Part shown: positions 23,520 through 35,813 of the stretch, in pieces
Position numbering within the stretch: position 1 is the stretch's first letter
How the letters are laid out: every line of letters starts with the position of its first letter
Assembly (NCBI GenBank): GCA_013399305.1
Contig: VXAI01000028.1
Coordinates: 3,787,575 to 3,851,574 of the forward strand
Reading direction: 5' to 3'
Length of the DNA stretch: 64,000 nt
Source: Rostratula benghalensis
Taxonomy: Eukaryota > Chordata > Aves > Charadriiformes > Rostratulidae
Translations under genes and position numbers: made by a program
Notes under the pieces: model-generated
Seen by the model: the letters and a program-made list of their open reading frames with translations, nothing else
Databases searched by the model: none
What the model was told of the DNA's origin: nothing

Positions 23520-23858
23520 CAATCTGGGCAAGAGGATGTTGAAAAACTGGAAAGGATACGGGAGACAGCCATAAAAATTGCTGGTTGGGAGAAAAACTTT
23601 CTTATAAAAAGAAACTTGAAGCGCAATCTGTTCAGCTTGTTTAAAGAAGACCAAGAGGTAACTTGATTATAGCATAAAACCCCCTTCACAAAGGAAAATA
23701 GAGTGCAAGGAAAGGGCTTTGTTATCTCTGCAATAAGGAATGAAAGGAATCACCGCCTGGAAGCTGAAGGCAAGGAAAAGCCAACAAGGAACAGATTTTT
23801 ATACTATGAATCATTAAACTCTTGAACAGGCTACCAAATAGAGCAGCAAGTGTTTAAC
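23520..23858 (+). mobile_element. Old, diverged CR1 3' region
   Basis: Scattered landmarks in CR1 order are still visible: AACTGGAAAGGATACGGGAG, then GAAACTTGAAGCGCAATCTG with TTCAGCTTGTTTAAAGAAGA, AGAGGTAACTTGATTATAGC, CACCGCCTGGAAGCTGAAGG and TTGAACAGGCTACCAAATAG. The arrangement fits the older CR1 type shared with turtles and crocodilians rather than the young avian subfamilies. The terminal octamers are not recognisable, and both ends are approximate. Confidence 0.65.
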
Positions 23859-26800
23859 GCGCCCTGTGCTGAGGCGAGCGGGTGGAAACAGAGTGGCTCA
23901 CAAAATGCTGGATCAAGGACAAAAATGATTCACTTTCTGAATATGTGTGATGAACCCAGCGTCTCACAGGTATAGGGAGCAGCCCAACATGTACCCTACC
24001 ACGCTCAGCCATGTAAAAATCAAAACCCAGTTTCTAAGAAATTTGGAGATACGGGAAGCAACCTTATGTTCTCATTTTAAATCTTTCAACAAAGTTGAAA
24101 TTACAATCAATAATAAAGAAAGATGTCCTCTTAGATGTCTTAATACAGTGCTAACAACTGATGGACAGGTCCAGGGCATTGCTTTCATGCCACCAGGCTT
24201 CTGGTGCACCCTGGCAAACCTCACTTCACTGCTGCTGGGAACCACCCTGCGCTTTGTTGGCTCAGTTGGGCTTTCGTTGAGGCAACGTTACAGACAGTTG
24301 ATTGCAGCCATTTCCCTTTTTTGCTTTCCCACCTGCAAGGTAATTATTGAGGGATATGGAAACACTTGAGGTAAAAACATTTGCACTACTTTTTTCTCCT
24401 CCAAGAATGAGCCAGTGTTTTCCTACACAGAACCAAAAAGCATCTCTTACGCTACTTATTAATCTTTAAACATGTTTATTTCAAGTGATAGCAGTGCTCT
24501 TTGATAGGTAATGATCCAGGTAAAAATAAAAATAGCTAACAAAGGAAAACAAGACTGTTTGGCTGCTCTTCTGTCAAGCTGTTCTCAGAAGTCCAACAAT
24601 TAAAGGAGAACATATCCATGCTGGAAAAGCTCAGTGAAGCACAAGAAATAACAATTATGAGTTAGAAAACCCTTGGAGCTACATCCTTCCCCCTGACCTT
24701 GGTACACATGTTGCTCAGTAATTTGGCCAGCAGGGTTGCCACCAATGCCTGGCCAAGAATGAATGCTGATCTGGTGAGACTTTGAGAACGGCAGGGCTAC
24801 ACTTTGCACTCAATTCCAGCAGTGCAGCACCAGGATTCATGTTTAGAGATTCATTATAAGAGCTCATTTTGCAAAATACTTGCTCATTATCACTAACTAA
24901 CCGGTGATTAAATAATCACATACTTTAATCTCAGATACTAGACAGCTTCCTCTGCTTGGTCTCTGAATTAAAGGGAGAGATTTTTCCATGTTCCATGGCT
25001 CTATGAGGGCCAAGAAATCACATCAGTTTTCTGGTAAACTCTCACAATGCACTGAAATGCATTCCTATCCTTCCCCAGAAAATCTCAACTGTAAAAGGTA
25101 GGTGGCTATGAGGTAACAGTAAAACAGTTTACCCAGTGTAGATCATCCAAATCTTATGACAGGGTTACAGCACACTTCACAGAGGTGGCTTAAAGCTATG
25201 GATGCTTGTACAATGTTTGCAATGTTTCAAAATGATTTAATGACACATCTGCTTTTTCAAGCAGTGGGACATTAGAGAAGCAAGTATATCAACTTCCTCT
25301 TCTATTCTGAGCCCAACTTCACTTTTCCTATGCTGAGGGCATGCTCTACCCTACAGGGGCATGGAAAAGATGGATGGATGCTTTCCAACTTGCTCACTGT
25401 GCTCAGTGCAACAGGGTTTGTGGGAACTCTGGCAACGCAAATAACACGTACTGCTGACAACAGCCAGTAAAGAGGCATTTAATACGTTGAGGTGAGGATT
25501 TCCAGAAAGCTCTGCAGGAACCAGATCAATCTGACCTGAATTTCAGCAGGAGTTGAAAATGTCATCCTAAAGATCCTGCTGTTTCTTCCAGCATTCCATC
25601 ACTTCCCTTAGAGCTGTGAAACAAGAATGTGACCCTTCTCCCAGCAAAGGCAGGGATTCCAGCAGCCTGCAATGCTTTAGGAACAGGATTCTATGAAGAT
25701 TTTGTCTGTAGCTATTAACTCCAGTACCAAGCAACCCAAGTGGAAGGTTTTTGTAGAGCACCCTGTCTTCTACCCTAGCTGTATAGAGAACCTGCATCCT
25801 TATACAACTCCTCTGACCCATGTTTAAGCTTGGTGACCAAAGCAGACTGTGTTAGTCCTACCTAACTACTGCAGAGGTCCATGCTTTGCCTAAGGCTCAT
25901 TTAAACCCCACTGAAGGCCTCAAACAGGCTTGAAATGTTGTTGCCGCAGTGCATAGGATTAACGACGGTCCTTCTGCAGAAGGGTGAATGTCATTTGCAG
26001 AACTGTGTTAATTCCTGATTTGAATTTAGATGATGTTTTTAAATAAGAAACAAGCTCAGAATATCCGCTGGGAATCTGTGACTTGGATAAACCTTAGGAA
26101 GTCACTAAATAAAAGTTACTATTGGAAAAGTGCTCACACTGCACTGCTTGCTATATAGTAATAATTAGAAAGAGGAAGATCACTTCTAGAGAATAGAGAA
26201 TAATGGCTTCAGATTGCGTATTGTGGGCACGGCTGATGTATCCAGAATAGTACAGCAGCTTTAATGAGCTCCAGATCAGCAGGCTCAATCTACAGAATAC
26301 ATTCTCACGAAGGACGAGGAGTAGAAAAGAAGGAGGTTCTACCCAGGTTTTCCCTCAAAAAGGTACTTTTTTCAAAGGAAAGCAGCAAGAAATGGGAGAG
26401 GGAAGTCCCCAGGGCAGATCAGATCAGGACAACAGCGGTGATGAGACAGCAAAATCCCACGGCTGTTCCAGCTCAAGTCTCCCAGTGCTGACACTTGCTG
26501 CTGCACGCCCTCAGCAATTCCCCCTGGGATCAATGGATGGTAACAAAGCTCAGGAAACATCAGACTCCTCAGAATTTTGGTATACCTAACTTACTATCAT
26601 CTTCTGATTACCCCATTCTGCTGAATGATTTTCCAGCCCCAAATAAGTAGTAGCTGGAGCAGTAACTACAACAAATATCCATCTGTGACAGCAGCTAAGG
26701 GGAGCATCCCACCACAGCTCCTGGCTGTCCCATCATCACTATCAGTGCCATGAGCCTCTTTCACAGGTCCTAGTTTCTTTTGGCTTATTTTTTAAAATGT

Positions 26801-27649
26801 AGGTGCCACTAGATATTTACATTGGAGGGGAATAAAACCAACCAACCAACCAAAAATAGTGAAACCTGATTCCACACCGTTTTATATTGCTACAGCATTC
26901 AAAAATAACATGAAATCTTCACATTCACACTTTTCCCTGCACAAGTAATTCTAAGATGGTGAACCTCCAACAGATCTCCCCAAACTGGTGGTGTGCTGAA
27001 ATAAAAGACAATCCTACATTTATCTAGAAGGTGGTGATGGGAAAACCTCTCATGAATGGAAAGGAAGTTTGGCATCTTAAACTGGATTACTGCACAGCCC
27101 ACATCTTTACATTGCTCAAAGCATGAGAAAGGCTTTCCAAAGACAGAAAGCAGCAGCTGCACTGAAGAATTAAATTTAAAATACATTTACTTTCAAAGTG
27201 GGCGAAAAATGTCTCTTAACTCCTAATCTTTCATATTGTTGACTTGAATAAAATGGATGTTCTTTTAAAAAGTCAGGCAATTTAATGTGATGCTTCCCAG
27301 AAGGCTGCATCTGTTTTAAATGTTTGCATTCAAAACGTGAAACCATTCCCTGAATTTTATCTAGAATTATGAATACTCCATTTGCTTAAACATATCCTGA
27401 ACTAATGAGCCTCAGAAAACCAAAACCTTGATCTGGGACAACATTCTGTAATCCTTCAGATACATTTGGAAAATGCCATGGAGGGACTCAGAAGCAGTGG
27501 TCCACCCAGGTATTAACAGCTTAATGAGGGAGAAGAGCCTGCAGGCAGAATTTAGGGGTGATGTGTGATTTGGGCAGGGGTTTTTGTGTTTGTGGCTGAA
27601 ACACCACAGTAAAATCCTCCAAAATGCTCAAAACATGGATGAATAAGAA

Positions 27650-27681
27650 GAGATTCAAAGCAACGGAGATTCAAAGCAATG
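27650..27681. repeat. Two-copy tandem duplication, 16-bp unit
   Basis: GAGATTCAAAGCAACG (27650-27665) is followed at once by GAGATTCAAAGCAATG (27666-27681), with one mismatch. It is a recent local duplication by slippage. Confidence 0.9.
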
Positions 27682-28842
27682 GGGACTTGCTGAGGAAGGG
27701 TAGCATCCCATAAGCAAACTGGGGACAAGCTTCTGACTTGAAAATTTAAGCAATTAACGGAAGTGTACAGAGCAGGAATGAGGGAAAACCGAAAAGCACA
27801 TCACAGGGTAACATTTCCTCTATGAATGATTGCCATAAAATCTTGTAATTTCAAAGAAGATCAGAGATTGGTAACATTTGTTATTACAAGACAAACAGTC
27901 ATTAGCAAATCCCACTAAAGGAAGTTATATAAAAATAGTAAAGCAGACAAATGTCACATAGATGCCTATTTTTAGGCAAAGCATAGACCATCCAAAATCC
28001 AAATGGTGATCAGGAACATTGAAAGCAGCTAATTGGTACAACAAGCTATGGGTAAGTAGGTACTGCACAAATTTTTAGGGAAAAGATTGACAATATGTTG
28101 TAGATTATACAGGAGTGACAGAGCAGGGACAGAAAAGACAGAAAACCCCGATTACTTCCATGTTGACTGGCCAATCACCTCGATGGCCTGTGGCTGTACA
28201 GACTGTAGTTTCTGACATCAGAAGTATTTGCCTCTCAGTCAAAAAATACTTTAAAATGGCAAATTGAATTAAATACTGGGAAACACAAACGAACTCTCAG
28301 GTCACGGACAGCAACCTTCACTTTGTGGGCACAACAACAGGCGCTCAACTTCAGGATCAGGAAAGAAATCTCAAAATCCTTACGAACAGTTCCCTATAAA
28401 TGTCAACCTAATGTTCTGCAATAATTAAGATGAAAATAGAAAGTCAAGAACTGTTACGAGACAGAGAAGGGGAACTAAACCAACAAATACTTTGATGAGT
28501 CAGTAGGCATTGAAGCACCAACTCTGATGAGGGTCAGACTCTGGCTGCGTCTGCCTGGGGCTTTGCTGCAGCTTGTTTAGCTGTACCAGCAATTTTCCCA
28601 TTGACTAGGTGGCTTCTCTTCATACATAGCTGTAATGCTTGTACAGAGAGTAGCAACAAGCAGGTATTCTGTGGGAAATGAAATATTGATGACGCTGGCA
28701 TAATGAGGAATAGCAGCACGGTATGATACAGGAGAGGACTCCCAAGCAGGGGCACAGGATGCCACACAACAAGATGCAGGAAGGTAAGAGAGGAGGCTCA
28801 GGATGGTGCTGGACCTTCCATAGACAACACAGCATAAGCCCC

Positions 28843-28868
28843 ATATACACACACACACATATATATAT
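28843..28868. repeat. (CA)n/(TA)n microsatellite
   Basis: ATATACACACACACACATAT followed by ATATAT: a short compound dinucleotide repeat. Confidence 0.9.
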
Positions 28869-30117
28869 CACTACCAAAGAAATACAGACTTTAGCAAAAT
28901 CAGGTTTTGGAGTAGAAAATAGAATAAGGAACAAGTACCTGATCTGTTTCAGATGCTCTGCGTATAGTAAACATGGATATAACATAGGAATACAGACTTT
29001 AAGGAAAAGCATCCAAAACTACACGGGAAAACAAATATATTTATTATCCCAAGCAGATTCTAGAGTCCAGTGGAATAAACCACCAACCTCCATCTCCTGC
29101 TTCTTCCAGCAAGGTAGAATAAATACCACCATCACCATCATGCTCCTCCTGGAGGCAGCATGGAAAACCAATGATTCATTGTATTATTTATTTATTTTTA
29201 ATATTAAGAACAGTCAGGACTAGGAACAGAAATGCTTTATTGGAGAAGAGGCATTTGGAATTTACAGAAGGGTCAGTAAGACTAAAAGGGGGATAAAAGC
29301 CTTTGCAAGACAGCAATTTCCACCTGCAAAAATTGGTCAGTCTGGCTGAATTTGAATTGAACCTGTGCTTCTGCTGGCTGCATTTTAATTTTTTGCCAGG
29401 CTTTGATGTACAGTACAGAAAGCCAGACAATGCCTGCAGAGGACACAAGAAAGAAGAAAACATAAAACAAAAAACTTCTGTGCCCCCCCTCCCCCACCGC
29501 TTTTTTCCCAGTTAAGTAGAGAAAGGAACAGAAGTTAGGAAATACGTGTTTAGCAACATTAATTTGAGGTTTTTACTGTAGCATAATTTTTTTATTTTCC
29601 TTTTCTTTTTCTGTAATAAGTAGTTGGACTAATAATAACCATTTCATTAAAGGGCTAAGATTTCAATTACAGTAACAATAGATTCTTGATTTTGCAAATA
29701 AGATGTGTTTCATTTTACTTACAACAAGGTTTCAAGAGCAAAACTATGCTAGTTATAGGGACTTGCAGAACTTAAAATGAAAATTTAAAAATTAAGGAGT
29801 TGTTGGTTTGGGGTTTTCTTGGGTGTGGGGTTTTTTTTTTTTGGTTGGTTGGTTGTTTTTTCAGACAGTTCCTATATTTTGAAAGTTTCCCTCCCCTCCT
29901 TTCTCAGTTTTTGGACCAGGATACATCAAATATCTCCATGCCAATAAACCAAGCAACCTGCAAATGGACCCCTCTCTCTGTCCACCAATATTAATATTCC
30001 TTCTGAGCCTCAGATTTGCTGGCCTTAAGGATGATGGTCAGAGAAGCAGAAGAACAGCAAGTCTAGGTATCTCCTTATTTTGGTAAGCTGGACACAACTC
30101 TCATTCCCTATGTTTCC

Positions 30118-30315
30118 TTATTTCCATTGGACACAGAAGAGGAGGATAAAACCAGCAGTGAGTGCAAGAGCAGCTACAGAGACAAAAGAGAAAGTATTTT
30201 CTGAACCCCCAAACCATTGCTGTGACAACTCAGCAATCAGGGATGAGAAAAAGGCTGCCAGCATGCTGAGAATGAAGTTATCTTTCACGAGGGTATTTGC
30301 AAGAGCACTCAAGGA
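30118..30315 (-). CDS. Candidate terminal exon, unidentified multi-pass membrane protein
   Basis: On the minus strand an open frame of 65 codons plus TAA (stop at 30118-30120) starts immediately after a good splice acceptor. The intron end reads CTAACTAATCTCCTGGCTTC followed by AG; the CTAAC is a consensus branch point about 20 bases before the AG. The translation has a hydrophobic segment in its first half (FILSMLAAFFSSLIAEL), a short polar loop (SQQWFGGSENT), and a second hydrophobic segment ending near the C-terminus (FVSVAALALTAGFILLF), with CVQWK as the last residues. This layout resembles the final two membrane helices of a transporter. I do not recognise the family. The opposite strand is also open here, so chance is not excluded. 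A minus-strand AATAAA lies at 29591-29596. A phase-compatible upstream exon candidate is at 31256-31309. Confidence 0.3.
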   Translation of the reverse strand, partial: SLSALANTLVKDNFILSMLAAFFSSLIAELSQQWFGGSENTFSFVSVAALALTAGFILLFCVQWK

Positions 30316-30854
30316 CTGAAGCCAGGAGATTAGTTAGCTATTTTATGTAAGCAAGACTGCTTGAATAATCAGTTTTTCTGATGTCGCCATGTCTTCCTTT
30401 GTTAGTATGGAGCATAATTGCTTCTTGTAAAGTTGAATGACTTTGAATTAGATGGAAAGATGGTCACTGCAAAGATAATTTTGAACGTTCCCATTCAAAG
30501 TTGTAGGTTTAAAAATATGAGTTGTAATGTGATGGAATAATTAATGTGGCAGCAGTCACTTAATTTGTCCTCTCTCCTTTGTTTCTTCCATGCTATGCAC
30601 TTTTAAGCTACACCAGTATGTATAGTCATGGGAAGTGGAAAGCAAGAAAATAAATACATTTATCTAGATGAACCTCCTTGTTGGACCCAGAAGCCTTCAG
30701 TACAGACAACTCCAATGATTAAGCCGAGATTACATTAAAACAAATTTGCCATGTCACTCCTAAGACTTCTATTTGGCATTGAGACAAATATTTCTGTTTA
30801 TTTTCATCCTTTCTCCAAACACTGACCAGTGTCACAGACTCACCCCGGCTGGAA

Positions 30855-30945
30855 GCACCCCTGTACCCCCAGTTCACAGCAGGACCAGGGCAGGTCACTC
30901 AGGGCTTAGTCCAGCCATGCTCTGAGAAACTCCTGGGAGAGAGAC
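30855..30945 (-). mobile_element. Very degenerate CR1 fragment, antisense
   Basis: On the plus strand, GCAGGTCACTCAGGG, CTTAGTCCAGCC, GAGAAACTCCTGGGAG and AGAGAC line up in order and spacing with the antisense CR1 3' region (gcaggttgctcagg, gtccagcc, acctccaggga, gagac). On the minus strand the translation SLSQEFLRAWLD parallels the SPSLEVFK..LD-type segment of CR1 ORF2. The ends are uncertain and no tail is preserved. Confidence 0.5.
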
Positions 30946-31255
30946 GGGATCAGTCAATCCCCCACCCGCAAACTTTCTACATGTAAAAGCTATTCCCAAC
31001 ACCCCTGAAAGCCATGATTCAATTCCTGCAGCAATAGAAATGACAATTTCTAACCAGGCAGTTCAGCTGAGCTTCATCATCATGCATGTTTCCTCTCTCT
31101 GTTGTATCTATTTTTCCAAAATTTCTTGCTCTCCTATTTCTTTTCTCCCTACAAAATGGCTTCCCATATTCGTGAAGGCACCTACCACCCTGACTGCAGG
31201 AATTTTGCAGTTGGTATTTCCACCCTGGGGTACTCGGTGGAAAACCGAGTTTTAC

Positions 31256-31309
31256 CTGGAACCATTTTATCCAGAAAAGCAGAATCACTCTCGTTGGAGC
31301 GCAGAGCCC
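31256..31309 (-). CDS. Candidate 54-base internal exon (weak)
   Basis: On the minus strand a pyrimidine-rich acceptor (GGCCCCTGGGCTCTGCAG) precedes 54 bases that end in TTCCAG followed by a near-consensus donor GTAAAA. The length is a multiple of three. One frame is open and reads RVILLFWIKWFQ at its end, and it joins in phase 0 to the candidate exon at 30315. A second frame is also open. The evidence is splice-site pattern only, so this remains a guess. Confidence 0.12.
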
Positions 31310-33002
31310 CTGCAGAGCCCAGGGGCCAAGCCCTGCCAGATTAAGGACGGAGGGAGTGAAGAGCAGAAGGGACTCCCATGCGCCACTTTGGGTCAACAAC
31401 CAACTTCCAGCCACTTGAAAACTTAAGCAGGGGGAGTCCAGGGTCGTTTCTTCTTCCTCAAGTGTGCTCTGCTCTGCTTGCAGCCCACAGGCAACGAGAG
31501 CACGGCTGACAAAGATGACACATCAGGGAGAGGAGATTTTAGTAACTGGGGCGGAGGAGAAGAGGCAGCAAGCAGTGAGAGGAGGAGGAAGAGGAGCCTA
31601 TATAAAGCATCAAAATTCAGAAACAGTCAATGCCTTCTTAGAAAAAAAGATATGTAAGAGTGAAAGACCAAAGTTCAGGGAATTTTTGAACTGCCAGATA
31701 CAATATAAGAATGAGCTGAAACTCAATAGCATCTTGCGACAACATTCATCTCATGGATCAAACTAAAAAGCAAGGTACCTCCATCACACCACCTCTCCCA
31801 AGTGCACAAGGAGATTTTCAGGCCTCAGTTCCACACTATTGCAAAAGGCAGGAAACCAGGGGCCTCCTGAGGTCTAAAATTCAAGAAAAGTGTTTGCAGA
31901 ATTTTTGCACCAAACCTAAACCTGTACCAGGCAGAGGACTGGGATCATAAAAGCAGGTAACACAACCTCAGCTAAGGGACAAGCCCCACAACAGCCTCTA
32001 CTGTTCCAAGCTGTACCAAACAAAATAAAGCCTCACCAGATCTTCCAGTACAGCCTCCAGACATGTGAAATCAGGGAAGGACTGACCTGTGGAAGCTGAG
32101 GGACCTGTGAGCCCAGCTGGCTGCGTGTCTCATCCCACAAGACCCGCACTGCTCTCTGGGTCTGGTCACGGGGACTCCTGCCTCACTCAGTCATCGTGGT
32201 AGCAGTTTCCACCAGTGGGTACCAAGAGAATAAATGAAGAAATAACTGCTGCGCCATGCTCAATCTTGTGTATGAAACAGCATACATAATTAGAGCTGTC
32301 TGTATATACAAAGGCTCAAAAATTAAAAGTCAGCAACTTCTATTGTTACTTCTTGGTTTTGGCAGGTCTCACTTTCCCACTTGGCATCCTTACAACATCT
32401 TTGGTAAAGACTAAGATAACAGTCTCGATCATCGAGCAGTTGTTTCTTGTAACCACGCATGTGTGTACATCGGATAAATCATCCAAATACCTGCTGTACA
32501 CGTAACCTCTCCCTGACTGTGCAAAGCATTTACCCAAGTCCTGCACAGCACCCAACCCCTGCACTTGCCCCGCATCCCTCCCAGCCTTAGAGCCTGCTCC
32601 ACACTGGCTTATCATTTGTGCTAGTGCTTTGTTTTCTCACCCATTCACACGATGTGCTTCCAAGGCTGGGTTTTATTGGCATAGAACCCAAGCACACACA
32701 GTACTGCTAGGAAAGCCATCATGACAAACAATAATGTTGTTATGCCAAGTACAAATAATCTTTAACTTACTTTTTAAGTTTTTTTACTACAATTTTTTTC
32801 ATATGACTAACCACAGGTTCCCAACATCTGTCTTTTAAGAGCTGGGGCAGTGGGAGGAATCTCTCCTTGATTCATTAAGGCACTATCTCTATTTAAGTGC
32901 AGAAGTCCAATTTAATTCAGTTTTACTATTTATGCTATAATACCTCAATGAACCTGGTTAGTCCTTGGACTGAATTCTGGGACGGTACAATTGGAAAACC
33001 AG

Positions 33003-33320
33003 CATAGAATCATTGAATGGTGTGGTTGGAAGGGACCTTAGAGATCACTGAGTTTCAACTGCCCTTCCATGGGCAGGGACACTTCCCACTAGACCAGGTT
33101 GCTCAAAACCCCATCCAGCCTGGGCTTGAATACTGTCAGAGCTGGGGCATCCACAACTTCTCTGAGCAACCTGTTCCAGTCCCCCACCACCCTAACAGAA
33201 AAAAAATTTCTTCCTAATATCCAGTCTAAATCTCCCCTCTTTCAGTTTAAACCATTACCTCTCATCCTATCACTGCACTCCCTGATCAAGAGTCCCTCCC
33301 CATCTCTCCTTTGGGCACCA
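33003..33320 (-). mobile_element. CR1 LINE 3' region, antisense
   Basis: Plus-strand landmarks: CATAGAATCATTGAATGGTG (tail octamers), TTGGAAGGGACCTTAGAGAT, CCAGGTTGCTCAAAACCCCA, TCCACAACTTCTCTGAGCAA, TTCTTCCTAATATCCAGTCT and TTAAACCATTACCTCTCATC. This is the common avian type with a GGCAGGGACACTTCCCACTA segment. The copy is fairly well preserved; similarity ends near 33320. Confidence 0.96.
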
Positions 33321-35345
33321 GAAAGCTCTGCTGATCAAGCTGTGGACCTCTTCTGGCCAGCATTAGCTGTGGGCAGCACCCATCACCACTGGCTGCTCAA
33401 CTCAGGGGAGGGCTCTGCCCTGTCATGCCATGGTATGTCACCCAAATCATGACAACAGAGGCCCTGACAGCTGCCAGACACATAGGGTTTCCTAGATGGG
33501 CTGCTTTCTTACTTGTTCCAAAGCCAACTTTACATTAGCTTTTTGGTTTTGCTGTCAGCATTTTGCAGTAAATTCCCACAGAATCTATGCCACTCAACCC
33601 AAACTTCAGTCTCACTCAGACACCCTCTGTCTAGGCACAACTGACTTTGTACATAATTTCCCAAAAATTTGGAGCAGACAGTACAACTGGTAAACAATAC
33701 TCTACAATGCTTTTAAAAAAAGCATCACCAATCTACTTTGAATCATTAATTAACCCAAAAGGCTCACAGTCCAAATCCCCTCCTCCAAGGCTTGCTCACC
33801 AAGGGAGCTGCTCCCCATCTGGTCCCCTGCACACACCAAAGATCCGCTGCTCACTCCCAAATTCAGAGCCATTAACTTCTACAGGAATCTGACCTGAACA
33901 AGAGATGGAGAGTGATTTGAAAAAAAAAAAAAATATGATTCCAAACATGAGTTAACAGCTAATTCCCACCTCAAACAGAATAACTGGGGAAAAAAGAAAA
34001 GAGGAATGGCCTTTACATGGCCTTGCTACAGATGGTAGCAAAGATTTACTAGGAAAGGGCAGTAGTGAAGTCTCCTACTTCTAAAATTTTATTACTATTA
34101 CATAATATGTTATCATGCATTTACTAGCATGCTGTGAAGTACTGTCATAAATATTTAAACTGCAATGACAAAGCAAGAGGGCTGTCGGTCGCTTCTGTGT
34201 CTCTGGTTTTTGCTGCTCACCCTCTCAGGCCCACAGTGAGGGAAGGAAGCACTGCTGCACAGAAGAATAAAAGCGCTACGCCTGAACCAAACTGGGCCCA
34301 CATACCTGACCTCAACTAGAGCGAAAGGAACTTAAACTCATTCTTAAAAGGTGTCTTTCTAAACCAGGACTTTAGGGTCATTATCATCAAGCTTGTCAGA
34401 GAGGCTCCTCTCCCCGAACACTTGCCTGACTGTATTAGTTACTACATTTAATAGCTTTATAGTATTATTAGAAGCTTGCTATTTACTTAGTTAGACAAGA
34501 CCCAGCATCTTGGAGCCTGCTCTCTGCCTGGGCTGCAAATCTCTGCAACTACCTCCAAAATAGCCCAGATTTTATGACCCGTTAAGCTTAATGATAAACC
34601 CTCAGATTTATGTTCCAGGCCAGCGAGCAATGGGAGATCAAGGGCTAAGCTTTGATTTATCCGTGGGCCAAGGGAGACCATTATTTTTATAATTCTTATT
34701 TTTCTCATCATTTGCCATGATGATTGTAATGCTTTGCTATGACATCATGGCCATTTTTAGTGTTACTGACATCAAGATCAATACCGCATTTGGATCTTTC
34801 ACAGTGCTGGCACTGCTATTTCCTCTCCCAGCAGGACGGGAACGCTGCCGGAGTGGTTTTCCTTCCTCTGCCCAGCCTGAGCAGCAGGTCCCACTACAGA
34901 CATGCTAACACCGGATCTTCTTGGTGGCATATAAAGTGATGGTTTAAACTTGCAAATACTGTTGGAGGTAGGGGAATTGTCTGGGAAGGAAGACTGATCT
35001 GCCGTGCATAAGTTGTCTACGTTTGTGGTGCTTTACATGGGATGCCAGCAGTGTCTGTTTCATGGTGCTTTAAGTCCAGAACCATGAAAAGAGCAGCCAG
35101 TACTGTAGAGAGATGCTACTCAGCATGGCCCAGTATCTGCTTTTATTATAAATTATAGGTCCACAAATGTTCACAGAACTCAGAGTTTCATGCTTGCCTG
35201 GCTTTAAAATGCTCATTATAAGGACAAAGTCTGAACACTTTAGAGACTGACTGAAGGCTGGTTACTAGCTTCAGCAAGGGCAGGTGGGTGCATCACTGAG
35301 CAACAGCATGAAGATGGGTAAAACGTTAAAAAAATACTATGATAA
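33321..35345. other. Unique stretch, CNE-like A/T-rich block at 34440-34800
   Basis: No gene is recognised. The right part is A/T-rich and non-repetitive, with many TTAAT/TTTAT words and a GCTTTGATTTATCCGTGGGC segment. It has the texture of a conserved regulatory element. Confidence 0.45.
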
Positions 35346-35813
35346 TAGGATCATAGGATGGTTTGGGTTGGAAGGGACCTTAAAGACCATGAAGTTCCTT
35401 CCAACCCCCCTGCTATGGGCAGGGACGCCTTCCACTAGACCAGGCTGCTCAAAGCCCTGTTCAACCTGGCCTTGAACACCTCAGGGATGAGGAATCCACA
35501 ACTTCTCTGGGCAACCAGGCATCACCACCCTTACAGTGAAAAATTTATTCCCAATATCTAATCTAAATACACACTCTTCCAGTTTGAAGCCATTACCCCT
35601 TAACCCATCACTACGTGCCCTTGTAAAACATCCATCTCCAGCTTTCTTGTAGGCCCCTTTTAGGTATTAGAAGGCCACTATGAGGTTTTCCCCTGGGCCA
35701 TCTCTTCTAGAGGCTGAACAACCCCAACTCTCTCAGCCTGTCCTCATAGGAGAGGTGTTCCAGCTCTCTTATCTTTGTGGCCCTCCTCTGGACCCACTCC
35801 AACAGGTCCATGT
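35346..35813 (-). mobile_element. CR1 LINE 3' region, antisense
   Basis: About 470 bases. The left end is the tail (AGGATCATAGGATGGTTTGG). In order follow TTGGAAGGGACCTTAAAGAC, CTAGACCAGGCTGCTCAAAG, CCACAACTTCTCTGGGCAAC, TTCCCAATATCTAATCTAAA, AAGCCATTACCCCTTAACCC, GGCTGAACAACCCCAACTCT and GACCCACTCCAACAGGTCCA. It is the same subgroup as the 33003 copy, only 2 kb away and in the same orientation, but reaching further 5'. Since the two differ in length and divergence they look like independent insertions. Confidence 0.97.

Larger units (their letters stand above)
23859..30117. other. Unique non-coding stretch
   Basis: No gene or named repeat is recognised. A 140-codon frame at 23947-24369 is the longest gap-free, non-simple frame nearby, but its composition shows no domain and this length is expected a few times per window by chance. 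The block 24880-24980 is A/T-rich and CNE-like. If the exon at 30118-30315 is real, its 3' UTR would occupy the right end of this stretch on the minus strand. A minus-strand AATAAA lies at 29591-29596, about 520 bases past the stop. Confidence 0.5.
30316..33002. other. Unique stretch with an old CR1 scrap and an exon candidate
   Basis: Apart from the degenerate CR1 at about 30855-30945 and the 54-base exon candidate at 31256-31309, nothing is recognised. If the candidate exons are real, 30316-31255 would be the intron between them. Confidence 0.45.

Noticed and set aside
23947..24369. 140-codon plus-strand frame
   Set aside because: No domain or splice context. By rough estimate a few frames of this length are expected by chance in a window of this size and composition.
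28723..29223. 166-codon plus-strand frame
   Set aside because: It crosses a CA/TA microsatellite, has mixed composition and no domain, and overlaps open frames on the other strand.
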